A model generated the notes under the pieces. That model saw nothing but the letters and a program-made list of their open reading frames with translations. It ran no database searches and was not told the DNA's origin. A program made the translations under genes and the position numbers. From assembly GCF_004028095.1 (NCBI RefSeq), contig NZ_SBHM01000007.1:2294001-2358000 (forward strand): a stretch of 64,000 bases of DNA, written 5' to 3'. Position 1 is the first letter of the stretch, and every line of letters starts with the position of its first letter. The stretch is from Paenarthrobacter ureafaciens. Its GTDB lineage: Bacteria; Actinomycetota; Actinomycetes; Actinomycetales; Micrococcaceae. Below are positions 1-8,602 of this stretch, in pieces.

Positions 1-1
1 C

Positions 2-250
2 GCAGCCGTGGGTATCAACTTCCATGACTGGCCTGCGGGTTACCTTTCCCTTGGACGTACGGTCAGCGCAGCGGAAGCCCAGCCGGGCGACCTCGCTTAC
101 TACGCCAACGGTGGTCTGGCCGGACAGGCCCACATCGCCGTCTACGTCGGCAACGGCATGGCAGTGCATGGCGGATGGAACGGATCCACCACTGCTCTGT
201 TCAGCGTCAACGTCGGCTCGGGTCCGGTCTTCATCCGGGTCAACGGCTGA
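2..250 (+). CDS. NlpC/P60-family cell-wall peptidase, C-terminal fragment
   Basis: This is the last ~82 residues of a protein whose N-terminus lies outside the window; the frame is open to the left edge, so the GTG at position 8 is unlikely to be the true start. The segment AEAQPGDLAYYANGG followed by AHIAVYVGNGMAVHGG matches the C-terminal half of NlpC/P60 (C40) domains, where the His of the AHIAVYVG strand is the catalytic base. The catalytic Cys would lie upstream. Family members are secreted and cleave D-Glu-diaminopimelate-type bonds in peptidoglycan stem peptides. A strong terminator follows the stop. The family call is fairly safe; the substrate is inferred. Confidence 0.8.
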   Translation, partial: AAVGINFHDWPAGYLSLGRTVSAAEAQPGDLAYYANGGLAGQAHIAVYVGNGMAVHGGWNGSTTALFSVNVGSGPVFIRVNG

Positions 251-261
251 TCGAACTTTGA

Positions 262-298
262 GGAAATACCCCGCAGGTTTCACCTGCGGGGTATTTCC
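262..298 (+). terminator. Rho-independent terminator after the NlpC/P60 gene
   Basis: A perfect 17-bp inverted repeat (262-278 with 282-298) closes a TTC loop, 11 bases after the peptidase stop codon. The outer stem is A/T-rich (GGAAATA / TATTTCC), so it could act in both directions, but only the upstream gene points at it. Confidence 0.8.
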
Positions 299-360
299 GT
301 CTTAAGGGGCAGGACCGGGGCCTGTGGGCGACATCACAAGCTAATTCCACTGATAATTCG

Positions 361-390
361 TTGATATGGCATATAAGTGCTTACTCTTAT
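361..390 (+). promoter_or_regulatory. Candidate promoter for the HNH nuclease gene
   Basis: TTGATA (361-366) and TCTTAT (385-390) are separated by 18 bp in a locally A/T-rich stretch, 82 bp before the chosen start of the HNH gene. This is pattern matching to a sigma-70 type promoter only. Confidence 0.35.
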
Positions 391-471
391 GGTGTCGATC
401 CACAGCCCGTACATGCAGAGGGCAGCCGGCCCTCGTGCCCCTGGCGGGTGCGGCCGTTAAGAGGTACGTGC

Positions 472-972
472 ATGCGCACACTCGTTCTGAATGCTGGATA
501 TGAACCGCTGGCGGTAGTTACCTTCCGCCGGGCGCTGGTCCTTGTGCTCACCGGAAAAGCAAGCGTAGTGGCCGAAGGCGACGAACCTGTCGTCGGGCCG
601 CAGGAGATTCTGGGACGCCCGTCCGTGATCCTCCTCAATCGCTACATCCGGCCGCGGTACAACAGGATTACGGCCGTCAGCCGGCGCGGAGTTCTCCGCC
701 GCGACGGCCACCGCTGCGCCTACTGCGGTAAGACAGCCCACACCATAGACCACGTCCACCCCAAATCCAGGGGCGGCGCGGATTCCTGGGAAAACCTGGT
801 TGCGGCGTGCTTGAAATGCAATAACGCCAAGAGCGACCACACGCCGGCAGAGATGGGTTGGAAACTCCGTTTCACACCCGGCGTCCCCTCCGGAACCATG
901 TGGCAGATCAAAGAACTCGAGAAGCCTGCGCCGGACTGGGATCCGTTCCTCTTGCCGGAATCCGCTGCCTGA
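472..972 (+). CDS. HNH endonuclease, 166 aa
   Basis: A small HNH nuclease of the type common in Actinobacteria. The zinc-binding pairs are CAYC (82-85) and CLKC (113-116). Between them are the DH of IDHVHPKSRGG (about 93-94) and the Asn of SWENLVAACLKCNNAK, which form the beta-beta-alpha metal site. The frame is open back to a TTG at 361, but the ATG at 472 has a GAGG ribosome site 8-11 bases upstream, and the protein then begins MRTLVLNAGYEPL, as family members usually do. The biological role is unknown: it is a stand-alone gene with no restriction-modification, homing or phage partners beside it. Confidence 0.85.
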   Translation: MRTLVLNAGYEPLAVVTFRRALVLVLTGKASVVAEGDEPVVGPQEILGRPSVILLNRYIRPRYNRITAVSRRGVLRRDGHRCAYCGKTAHTIDHVHPKSRGGADSWENLVAACLKCNNAKSDHTPAEMGWKLRFTPGVPSGTMWQIKELEKPAPDWDPFLLPESAA

Positions 973-992
973 TTGATGTGCGTCCGCCCTAT

Positions 993-1045
993 GCGGCACC
1001 GGTAATCCTGTGCGGCACCGGTAATCCGGGGCGGCACCGGTAATC
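993..1045. repeat. Three tandem 19-bp repeats between the HNH and mobA-like genes
   Basis: GCGGCACCGGTAATC occurs at 993-1007, 1012-1026 and 1031-1045, an exact 19-bp period with variable 4-base spacers. The array ends 7 bases before the ATG of the next gene, so it occupies the position where its ribosome-binding site should be. Confidence 0.9.
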
Positions 1046-1052
1046 TGGGCGA

Positions 1053-1940
1053 ATGGAGTTCAACGCAGTGATCTTGGCGGGTGGCAGGGCCACCCGCCTT
1101 GGCGGTGTGCCCAAACCTTCGCTGACCTACGACGGCGCCACCCTGCTTTCGCATGCCCTGGACGCAGCCAGGGGTGCTGTGGCAACCGTAGTGGTGGGCC
1201 CCGATCCCGGCACGTTGCCGCCCGGCGTGCTGACTGCACGGGAGGAACCTGTATTCGCCGGTCCTGCTGCGGCGATTGCCGTAGGACTGGCTGCCCTGGC
1301 GGATCGGGGGCCCGCCCCTTGGACCCTGGTCCTCGCGTGCGACATGCCGCATGCCTCCCGCGGTGTGCAAGCGTTGTTGGCTGCCCTTATTGCCACGCCG
1401 AAGACCGAGGGTGCCATCGCCGTGTCCCCGGACGGGCGCAAGCAGCCGTTGCTGGGGATCTACAGCACACGGGCCATGGAAAGGGAAGTGGCCCTGGCCT
1501 CGGAAGGGGGAGGGTTAACGAACTCTTCAGTGTTCCGCCTGCTTGCTAGGCTGAAGGTGATGGCGGTGCCTGTTCCCAGCGGTTCCACGGATGATGTGGA
1601 CACGTGGGCGGACGCCGCGGTACTGGGCATAGACAAACAGCAGGAGGCGGACGTGAAGAGCCAGGAAGAGACTCTCGAGGAATGGTGCCGCATGCTGCTG
1701 CAGGCATTCGAGCTTGAAGGCGTCGAGGTGGATGTCAACGAGGTCCTCGCCGTTGCTGGCGTTGCGGCGCATTCCGTGGTGCGTCCCGCTGCACCCCTGA
1801 CCACGTTCATTGCCGGCTATGCGGCCGGAATGGCCCGGGGAATCGGGCAAGCCAACGACGACGCGGCCATGAGTGCAGCCCTCGGCCTGGCACGCCAAGT
1901 GGCCAAGCAATACCCGGAGCCCGGGGCAGAATCGGAATGA
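1053..1940 (+). CDS. mobA: MobA-like molybdenum cofactor guanylyltransferase fused to a DUF6457 domain
   Basis: The N-terminal ~190 residues are a nucleotidyltransferase of the MobA type, with ILAGGRATRLGG (about 7-18) and the conserved KP (21-22) for nucleotide binding, and LACDMPH as the metal-binding Asp loop. MobA proteins attach GMP to Mo-molybdopterin. From about residue 205 the protein continues as a helical DUF6457 domain (EETLEEWCRMLLQAFELE...), a partner domain seen with actinobacterial MobA proteins; its role is unknown. The gene overlaps moeA by 4 bp, which supports a cofactor role. No clear Shine-Dalgarno is visible because a 19-bp repeat array fills the upstream space. Confidence 0.8.
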   Translation: MEFNAVILAGGRATRLGGVPKPSLTYDGATLLSHALDAARGAVATVVVGPDPGTLPPGVLTAREEPVFAGPAAAIAVGLAALADRGPAPWTLVLACDMPHASRGVQALLAALIATPKTEGAIAVSPDGRKQPLLGIYSTRAMEREVALASEGGGLTNSSVFRLLARLKVMAVPVPSGSTDDVDTWADAAVLGIDKQQEADVKSQEETLEEWCRMLLQAFELEGVEVDVNEVLAVAGVAAHSVVRPAAPLTTFIAGYAAGMARGIGQANDDAAMSAALGLARQVAKQYPEPGAESE

Positions 1941-3295
1941 CCGCGGCCCCGGAACAGGGCCACCACGCGGCACATACCTGGCAGGAGGCCCGGCAGCGCG
2001 CCTTTGAGGTTGCTGCTCCCATCCCCGCGAGCCCCGTTCCCCTGAGGGCTGCGCTCGGTCGGACGCTTTCCTCGGATGTATTGGCTCTCCAAGACATGCC
2101 CCACTATGCCTCGTCCGCCATGGATGGGTGGGCTGTCAACGGCAGCGGACCCTGGATACTGAGCGAACCGGGGCAGCGCCTTGCCCCGCACCAGGCCAGC
2201 CCGATCGTTACCGGCGGGCTCATTCCGCCCGGGGCCAAGGCAGTGCTGCGCAGCGAGAGCGGCGTCATCACCACGGACGACGACGGCCTGCCGATACTTG
2301 GGCTCGGCGGAGCCGCCAAACCGGGGGAGCCCCGCAACGGGCAGCACATCCGCAAAGCCGCGGAGGAAGCAGCCGGGGGCGAGGTCCTGATCAAGGCCGG
2401 GGCGGTCCTGAATCCCGCCCATGTTGCCCTGGCGGCCTTGGCCGGACTGGACGAGGTGGAGGTGCTCGGCAAGCCGCTGGTCCGTTTCCTCTTGACGGGT
2501 TCCGAAGTGGTTGACCAGGGCATGCCCGGCCCGGGCCAGGTCAGGGACACCTTCGGTCCGCAGCTTGGCGGGGTGGTTGAGCTTCTTGGCGGCATAGCGG
2601 GGGATCAGGTCAGGGTCGGCGACAGCTACGAAGATTGGCTTGCCGCCCTGCAGGACGTTGAACCGGACGTCCCCCAAGAAGCCGCGGGGTTGGCGGACGT
2701 GGACGCGGAGCCGCCGGCCGACGTCGTGATCACCACGGGCGGTACCGGCCGCTCCGGTACCGACCACTTCCGGAAAGCGGTCGCAGAGCTCGGCGGAACG
2801 CTGCTGATCGACGGCATCGCCATGCGCCCGGGGCACCCCGCTGTTTTGGCGGAGCTTCCGGATGGACGGTTCGTCCTGGGCCTTCCCGGCAACCCGTTGG
2901 CCGCCATGATGGCATTGTTCACAGTGGGTGGACCGCTGCTGGCCGCCTTGGGGCATGGCAGCATGCCGGAAACCGGCGAGGTGCCCTCCGGAGCCATGAT
3001 CGACGCCGACCCCGGACGCACCCGGTTGATGCCGTTCAAACTGGTGTACGGTTTGGCCTCACCCGCCCAACATGCAGGGCCGGGAATGATGAGGGGGCTC
3101 GCCAACGCAGACGGCGTCATGGTGGTGCCGCCGCATGGAGTCCAACTCGGCGAGCTGGTGCAGGCGTTCGCGCTCCCATGGGGCAAGCCGCTGCCCGTGC
3201 CAAAGCCGCCGGAGGAAAAGCCGCGCAAGGCGCCTGGGCGAGGCCAGCGGAAGGGTCCCCAGGGGCCGGTCGACTGGAGCGCGCTCGACGCTTGA
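1937..3295 (+). CDS. moeA: Molybdopterin molybdenumtransferase MoeA
   Basis: MoeA inserts molybdate into adenylylated molybdopterin. Visible family marks are SAMDGWAV (about 60-67), where Asp is conserved, TTGGTGRSGTD (266-276, in place of the usual TTGGxSxG), MRPGHP (296-301) and GLPGNPLAA (315-323). At 452 residues it is longer than E. coli MoeA (411); the last ~35 residues are a Pro/Lys/Arg-rich tail (PPEEKPRKAPGRGQRKG) without an obvious domain. The ATG overlaps the mobA-like stop (ATGA), so the two are translationally coupled. A GPHP-like C-terminal domain IV is present in the region before the tail. Confidence 0.88.
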   Translation: MTAAPEQGHHAAHTWQEARQRAFEVAAPIPASPVPLRAALGRTLSSDVLALQDMPHYASSAMDGWAVNGSGPWILSEPGQRLAPHQASPIVTGGLIPPGAKAVLRSESGVITTDDDGLPILGLGGAAKPGEPRNGQHIRKAAEEAAGGEVLIKAGAVLNPAHVALAALAGLDEVEVLGKPLVRFLLTGSEVVDQGMPGPGQVRDTFGPQLGGVVELLGGIAGDQVRVGDSYEDWLAALQDVEPDVPQEAAGLADVDAEPPADVVITTGGTGRSGTDHFRKAVAELGGTLLIDGIAMRPGHPAVLAELPDGRFVLGLPGNPLAAMMALFTVGGPLLAALGHGSMPETGEVPSGAMIDADPGRTRLMPFKLVYGLASPAQHAGPGMMRGLANADGVMVVPPHGVQLGELVQAFALPWGKPLPVPKPPEEKPRKAPGRGQRKGPQGPVDWSALDA

Positions 3296-3376
3296 CGCCC
3301 GCGGGTGGAACCAAGTGGCCAGCAGGCAACAGGCTTGCCATGATGGACACATGAACCAGGAGAAGGGAGCCTGATC

Positions 3377-4255
3377 ATGGGACGCGTTACCCAACGCCGC
3401 AAGATCCATAAGTTCGTCCTGGACGGCTCACCACAAGCGCTGGAACACCCGGTCCGCTTCAAGGAAGACGTCCTCGCAGTGGAGGAACCACTGGAGATCC
3501 GGCTGGGGGAGATGTCCTTCGCGGTGACCATGCGGACGCCGGGGGACGACTTCGACCTCGTTGCCGGCTTCCTTGTCTCCGAAGGCATCATCTCCGAACC
3601 CGGCCAGCTGGTCTCCGAGCGGTTCTGCGCGGGGGAGGACGAGGACGGAGTACAGACCTTCAACGTGGTGGACGCCCAACTGCGTCCCGACGTCGAACGC
3701 CCCGCAACGGGCCGCAACGTGTACACCTCAAGCTCGTGCGGAATATGTGGAACGGATTCGATAGAGGCCGTCCGCAAGTCTTCCCGGCACAGCCCCAAGG
3801 AGGACCCGCTCACGGTTCCCGTCCGCGTGCTCGCTGACCTCCCGGACAAGCTCCGCGAGGCACAGGCCGTCTTCTCCAAGACGGGAGGGGTGCATGCTGC
3901 CGGCCTCTTCAAGATCCACGACGACGGCACCAGCGAACTGCTCTGCCTGCGCGAAGATGTGGGGAGGCATAACGCGGTGGACAAAGTTGTGGGATGGGCG
4001 TTGCGCTCGGGGCGGCTGCCCTTGACCGGCACGGTGCTGCAGGTTTCCGGGAGGGCGTCGTTCGAGCTGGTCCAGAAGGCTGCAATGGCCGGGATTCCGG
4101 TGCTCTCCGCAGTCAGCGCACCCTCAAGCCTCGCTGCCGAACTCGCCGAGGAATCCGGCATCACCCTGGTGGGTTTCAGCCGGGGCCACAGCCTTAATGC
4201 CTACGCCGGCCGTTGGCGCATCCGGGAAGAGGGCCTTGCCCCTTCCGTTGCCTAG
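3377..4255 (+). CDS. fdhD: Formate dehydrogenase accessory sulfurtransferase FdhD
   Basis: FdhD passes sulfur from a cysteine desulfurase to the molybdenum cofactor of formate dehydrogenases. The CGIC pair at residues 121-124 (in SSSCGICGTDS) is the sulfur-carrying CxxC, TMRTPGDDFDLVAGFL (about 51-66) is the typical N-terminal motif, and SGRASFELVQKAAMAGIPVL is the conserved C-terminal nucleotide-like binding segment. The start has an AGAAGGGAG ribosome site. It follows moeA by 81 bp, consistent with one molybdenum-enzyme maturation unit. No formate dehydrogenase is in the window, so the client lies elsewhere. Confidence 0.92.
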   Translation: MGRVTQRRKIHKFVLDGSPQALEHPVRFKEDVLAVEEPLEIRLGEMSFAVTMRTPGDDFDLVAGFLVSEGIISEPGQLVSERFCAGEDEDGVQTFNVVDAQLRPDVERPATGRNVYTSSSCGICGTDSIEAVRKSSRHSPKEDPLTVPVRVLADLPDKLREAQAVFSKTGGVHAAGLFKIHDDGTSELLCLREDVGRHNAVDKVVGWALRSGRLPLTGTVLQVSGRASFELVQKAAMAGIPVLSAVSAPSSLAAELAEESGITLVGFSRGHSLNAYAGRWRIREEGLAPSVA

Positions 4256-4418
4256 CTGGAGCCGGTTCCAGTTGTCCGACACTTGGCTATCAGCTGGGAA
4301 CGACGTAGATTTTATCCATCGAATGGAATCATGGTTGCCCGCGCCGGCCCTCGCCACGAAGGCCCGGATGCCAGCCAACCACTCCTGCCGCCCGGCTGAT
4401 TTTCTAAAGAGGTTTTAA

Positions 4419-7400
4419 TTGCACGACGACCGCAGGATCACCGAACAACGTCTGGACAGGTTTGTGCGTGAGCGTCTGCTCCCGGCCATCTACGGCCGTT
4501 CGATCCCGCTTGAACTGAGCAGCTGGGAAGCCCGCGGCGAGCCCGTGCCCGCCGCGGAAGCCCTTCGGCAGGTCTTCACGCCCCAAGAGCACGGTGCGGC
4601 ATGGGGCAGGGCCTGGAGCACAAAGTGGCTGCGGCTGCAGGGGGAAGTTCCGGAGGCGTGGGGCTCGGCAGAGAACACGGCCGTGGAAATCATCGTGGAT
4701 TTGGGCTTCAACAGCGACGTTCCCGGCTTCCAGTGCGAGGGCACCGCATGGCGCGCGGACGGAAGCATCATCAAGGCAATCTCGCCACGCAACTACCACG
4801 TCCCGTTGAAGCTCATTGGCAGCGGTCTGTCCGTGGATTTCTACGTAGAGGCCGCAGCGAATCCCGACGTCGCGCAGGGCTGGTCCTTCGCGCCAACGCC
4901 CTTGGGGGACAAGGCGACGTCCGGAGATGAACCGCGGTACCGCTTGGGCCGCATAGCCATCGCGGAGCTGAACGAAACCGTCTGGGAGCTCAACCAGGAC
5001 GTCTGGACACTGAGCGGGCTGATGCACGAGCTCCCCATGGAGATGCCCCGGCGCCACGAGATCCTGAGGGCGTTGGAACGGATGCTCGACGTCATGGATC
5101 CGGACGATGTGGCCGGAACAGCTGCTGCGGGGCGGGAAGCCTTGGCGGAGGTGTTGGCCCGGCCTGCCTACGCGTCCGCCCATGAGCTGCTTGCCACCGG
5201 GCATGCCCACATCGATTCCGCGTGGCTATGGCCTGTCCGAGAAACCATCCGCAAATGCGCGCGGACCTTCTCCAACGTCGTGGCGCTGATGGACGACAAC
5301 CCGGACTTCGTCTTTTCCTGTTCATCGGCCCAGCAGATGGCGTGGATGAAGGAGTTCTATCCCGAGCTCTTCGTCCGCATCCGCGAGAAAGTGCAGGCGG
5401 GCCAGTTCGTGCCCGTCGGCGGCATGTGGGTGGAATCGGATACCAACATGCCCGGCGGGGAAGCCATGGCGCGCCAGTTCGTGGAGGGCAAGAGCTTTTT
5501 CCTGCGGGAGTTCAACGTGGAATGCCAGGAGGCCTGGCTGCCGGATTCCTTCGGCTACTCCGGTGCCCTTCCGCAGATCGTCAAGTCTGCCGGTTCCCGC
5601 TGGTTCCTGACCCAGAAGATCTCCTGGAACAAAGTCAACCGGATGCCGCACCACACTTTTGCGTGGGAAGGAATCGACGGGACGCGGCTGTTCACGCACT
5701 TCCCCCCGGTGGACACCTACAACGCCGAACTTCATGCGAGGGAACTTGCCCACGCCGAACGCAATTTCCGGGAGCACGGCCGGGCAACCATGTCCCTGGT
5801 GCCGTTCGGTTACGGCGACGGCGGAGGCGGACCCACCCGCGAAATGGTCGCGGCGGCGCGCCGCACTGCGGATCTGGAAGGTTCTCCCAAGGTCCGGCTG
5901 GGCACCGCCAAGGACTTCTTCGTCAAGGCCGAGGCCGAGTACCCGCAACTGCCGGTGTGGGTGGGCGAGATGTACCTTGAGATGCACCGGGGAACCTACA
6001 CCAGCCAGGCCAAGACCAAGCAGGGCAACAGGCACAGCGAGCACCTCCTGCGCGAAGCGGAACTGTGGTGCACCACCGCGGCCGTCCGCCTGGGCGAGGC
6101 CTACGAGTATCCTGCCGGTGAACTCAAGAGGCTTTGGCAGCTTGTCCTCCTTCAGCAGTTCCATGACATCCTCCCCGGCAGCTCCATTGCCTGGGTCCAC
6201 CAGGACGCCGAACGCAACTATCTGGCGATCGCCCGCGACCTCGAGGCAATCATCGTTCAAGCTGCCCAGGCCCTCCTCGGCCCGGGCGACACGGAGTTCC
6301 TGCTCAACGCGGCACCCCACAGGAGGCTCGGAGTGCCGGCATTGGGCGCATCGGAGCCCGGCAGCTCGCGGACGGGCTCATTGGACGGCGTTGTGCAGGC
6401 GAGCGAAGAGGCGGGCGGATACGTCCTGGACAACGGCATCATCCGTGCCGTGCTTGACGATCGCGGGCTGCTGACTTCCCTGGTGGACCACGCCAGCGGC
6501 CGGGACGCCATCGCCCCAGGGCACGCAGGAAACCTGCTGGAACTCTTCAGGGACACGCCCAACGAGTGGGACGCCTGGGACATTGAGGAGTTCTACCGGC
6601 GCAACGTCACGCCACTGACCGAAGCGGAAACCATCGGCCTCGAGCGCACGGCTGCATCCGCCGTCGTGGTGGTCAAGCGGACCGTTGGCGCCTCCACCAT
6701 TACGCAGCGCCTCACGCTCGCCGCGGGGGCGGAGTCCTTGGGCATCAGCACGATTGTTGATTGGCAGGAGCGCGAGAAGATGCTCAAGATCGCCTTCCCG
6801 CTGGACGTGCGCGCGGACCAGTCCGCGTCGGAGACCCAGTTCGGACATGTCTTCCGGCCCACCCACACCAACACCTCCTGGGACGCCGCAAAGTTCGAGA
6901 TCTGCGCGCACCGCTGGATCCACGTCGGCGAACCGGGCTATGGCGTTGCCGTCAGCAACGGGTCCAGCTACGGCCACGACGTCACGCGCGCAATCCGGGA
7001 AGACGGCGGGACCACGACGACGGTCCGTACCTCGCTGCTGCGCTCGGCCCGGTTCCCGGACCCTGAGGCGGACCGTGGCGAGCACGTGCTGGAGCTGTCC
7101 ATCCGGCCCGGTGCGGACATCGCCGACGCGGTCGAAGAGGGTTACAGGACCAACCTCAAGCCACGCTTGATGCGGGGCGGGAACCCGGTTGAGCCGTTGG
7201 TTTCGGTGTCCAATCCCGGGATTGTGGTGGAGGCCTTGAAGCTCGCTGAAGACGGCAGCGGAGACGTGGTTGTGCGCCTCTACGAATCCCTGGGCCAGAG
7301 GTCCACGGGGACAGTGACGGCGAACTTCCCGGCCCGGACGGTGGTGGCTACCGACCTGCTGGAGCGTACGGTGGGGGCGACGGGCGTGGCCTCCAGGAGT

Positions 7401-7490
7401 GCAGGCGCGGGCGGTGCAGATCCGGGTACTGCCGTGGCCGGGCTCGTCCTTCGACCGTTCCAGCTGGTGACCCTGCGCTTCGGCAAGTAG
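4419..7490 (+). CDS. Alpha-mannosidase, glycoside hydrolase family 38
   Basis: A 1023-residue GH38 enzyme that releases alpha-mannose from mannosides or glycan fragments. HAHIDSAWLWP (262-272) supplies zinc ligands and WLPDSFGYSGALPQI carries the probable nucleophile Asp376. An N-terminal beta-rich region, the catalytic barrel (about 255-560), a helical bundle and a long C-terminal beta-sandwich follow the family order. No signal peptide is present, so it is probably cytoplasmic. The start is TTG with AAAGAGG seven bases upstream; no ATG fits better. The last ~20 bases of the gene are copied three more times after the stop codon. Confidence 0.92.
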   Translation: MHDDRRITEQRLDRFVRERLLPAIYGRSIPLELSSWEARGEPVPAAEALRQVFTPQEHGAAWGRAWSTKWLRLQGEVPEAWGSAENTAVEIIVDLGFNSDVPGFQCEGTAWRADGSIIKAISPRNYHVPLKLIGSGLSVDFYVEAAANPDVAQGWSFAPTPLGDKATSGDEPRYRLGRIAIAELNETVWELNQDVWTLSGLMHELPMEMPRRHEILRALERMLDVMDPDDVAGTAAAGREALAEVLARPAYASAHELLATGHAHIDSAWLWPVRETIRKCARTFSNVVALMDDNPDFVFSCSSAQQMAWMKEFYPELFVRIREKVQAGQFVPVGGMWVESDTNMPGGEAMARQFVEGKSFFLREFNVECQEAWLPDSFGYSGALPQIVKSAGSRWFLTQKISWNKVNRMPHHTFAWEGIDGTRLFTHFPPVDTYNAELHARELAHAERNFREHGRATMSLVPFGYGDGGGGPTREMVAAARRTADLEGSPKVRLGTAKDFFVKAEAEYPQLPVWVGEMYLEMHRGTYTSQAKTKQGNRHSEHLLREAELWCTTAAVRLGEAYEYPAGELKRLWQLVLLQQFHDILPGSSIAWVHQDAERNYLAIARDLEAIIVQAAQALLGPGDTEFLLNAAPHRRLGVPALGASEPGSSRTGSLDGVVQASEEAGGYVLDNGIIRAVLDDRGLLTSLVDHASGRDAIAPGHAGNLLELFRDTPNEWDAWDIEEFYRRNVTPLTEAETIGLERTAASAVVVVKRTVGASTITQRLTLAAGAESLGISTIVDWQEREKMLKIAFPLDVRADQSASETQFGHVFRPTHTNTSWDAAKFEICAHRWIHVGEPGYGVAVSNGSSYGHDVTRAIREDGGTTTTVRTSLLRSARFPDPEADRGEHVLELSIRPGADIADAVEEGYRTNLKPRLMRGGNPVEPLVSVSNPGIVVEALKLAEDGSGDVVVRLYESLGQRSTGTVTANFPARTVVATDLLERTVGATGVASRSAGAGGADPGTAVAGLVLRPFQLVTLRFGK

Positions 7491-7549
7491 CCTGCGCTTC
7501 GGCAACCAGCCTGGCGCGTCAGCAACCAGCCTGGCGCGTCAGCAACCCG
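7472..7549. repeat. Four tandem 19-20 bp units spanning the mannosidase stop codon
   Basis: Unit 1 (7472-7490, CCTGCGCTTCGGCAAGTAG) contains the gene's stop codon. Unit 2 (7491-7509) is the same except that AGTAG becomes ACCAG. Units 3 and 4 (7510-7529, 7530-7549, CCTGGCGCGTCAGCAACCAG type) are nearly identical to each other. The array ends 10 bases before the stop of the convergent gene. Confidence 0.88.
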
Positions 7550-7558
7550 GAGCGGCGC

Positions 7559-8602
7559 CTACTCCACCAGTTCGGCGTCGATGACGTCCTTCACCAGCTG
7601 CACGCGCAGGGGAATCACGGCTTCGTAGTACTTGACGTCCTCTGTGACGTTCTTGGTGAAGACCTCATCCACGAGGTCCGGCATGCCCTTGACCCCGTCA
7701 AGGTAGCGCTCCGCCGCGAAGTCGAACTCCGACCGGTTGGCGCGAATCTTGCTGTTGAGCTCCCGGGCGTCGTCGGCGATCTTCAGCACTTCGTCGGCGG
7801 GGGCGTTGCGGGCTTCGGCGTCGGCCAGTTTCTTCACGAAGTCATCCTTGATCCGGACGAACTCTTCGTAGCTCTCCTCGGACTTCGCCGTCGCCTCTGC
7901 ATGCTTCTCCAGGCCCGCCACCCTCTTGTCGAAGGTGCGGGCGAACTCCTCGTAGGCGACGTTCCCTGACTGCCTCAGTTCATTTGCCGCTTCCCGGCAT
8001 GGGGCTGCCGCTTTAGCCAGCAATTGCTGGCGCTCCCGGAGGTTGGTGGCCTTGTTGCCGACAAACAAGCCGTTGCATCCTGCGGCATCATCCGCGCGGA
8101 AAAGGCCCTCGAAACGGGGATAGGACTCCACGAGGCCCTCCATGTAATCGAAGTAGCCCAGATGGGACTCTTCAAGCTGCTGCACCGCTGTGTTGACGGC
8201 TTCACTGGAGTCGAGCCCGGCCTTCACGGACTGCAACGACGTGCGTGCCGCCTCTGCGGCCTGCCGGAAGTCATCCAGCTCCTTTTTGCTGTCCTGCACG
8301 GCCTGGTCTTTGGAAGCCGGTGCGTTCCGTGCCTTCTTGTACGCCGCCAGGTATGCGTTAACGGCGGGCTGCAGTTTGTCGCGGGCCGCGGCCAGGTCAT
8401 TAAGGCGTTGGTCCTTAACTTCCAGCAGGGTGTCCTTGCGCTGCTGGGCGGCGGATTGCGTCAAGGCCACGGCAGTCCCGGCGGCGGCCACGAGCAAGGC
8501 GATGACGAGGCCGATGATGAGGACGGCGCGATTCCGTTTCCGGGGGCCCGGCTTGGTGGTTTGTTCGGGAGCCGGCTCTGCAGGAGGGTACTGGTTGCTC
8601 AT
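7559..8602 (-). CDS. Membrane-anchored extracytoplasmic helical protein, 347 aa, function unknown
   Basis: I do not recognise a family. A Pro-rich cytoplasmic N-terminus and a KRNR stop-transfer cluster precede one hydrophobic helix (about 26-47, AVLIIGLVIALLVAAAGTAVAL). The remaining ~295 residues are charged, Ala/Glu/Lys-rich and predicted helical or coiled coil. Two Cys (in AAGCNG and AAPCRE) are spaced so that they could form one external disulfide. The protein has the same plan as the product of the upstream gene, and its ATG overlaps that gene's stop (ATGA), so the pair is co-translated. A cell-envelope role, perhaps as a heterodimer, is inference. Confidence 0.75.
   Translation of the reverse strand: MSNQYPPAEPAPEQTTKPGPRKRNRAVLIIGLVIALLVAAAGTAVALTQSAAQQRKDTLLEVKDQRLNDLAAARDKLQPAVNAYLAAYKKARNAPASKDQAVQDSKKELDDFRQAAEAARTSLQSVKAGLDSSEAVNTAVQQLEESHLGYFDYMEGLVESYPRFEGLFRADDAAGCNGLFVGNKATNLRERQQLLAKAAAPCREAANELRQSGNVAYEEFARTFDKRVAGLEKHAEATAKSEESYEEFVRIKDDFVKKLADAEARNAPADEVLKIADDARELNSKIRANRSEFDFAAERYLDGVKGMPDLVDEVFTKNVTEDVKYYEAVIPLRVQLVKDVIDAELVE

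Noticed and set aside
928-1052. A riboswitch (molybdenum cofactor type) before the mobA-like gene
   Set aside because: The gap holds only three 19-bp repeats and about 20 other bases; no Moco-riboswitch-like stems are visible.
3351-3374. A 7-codon frame (MNQEKGA) just before fdhD
   Set aside because: It contains the fdhD ribosome site and has no ribosome site or terminator of its own; likely chance.
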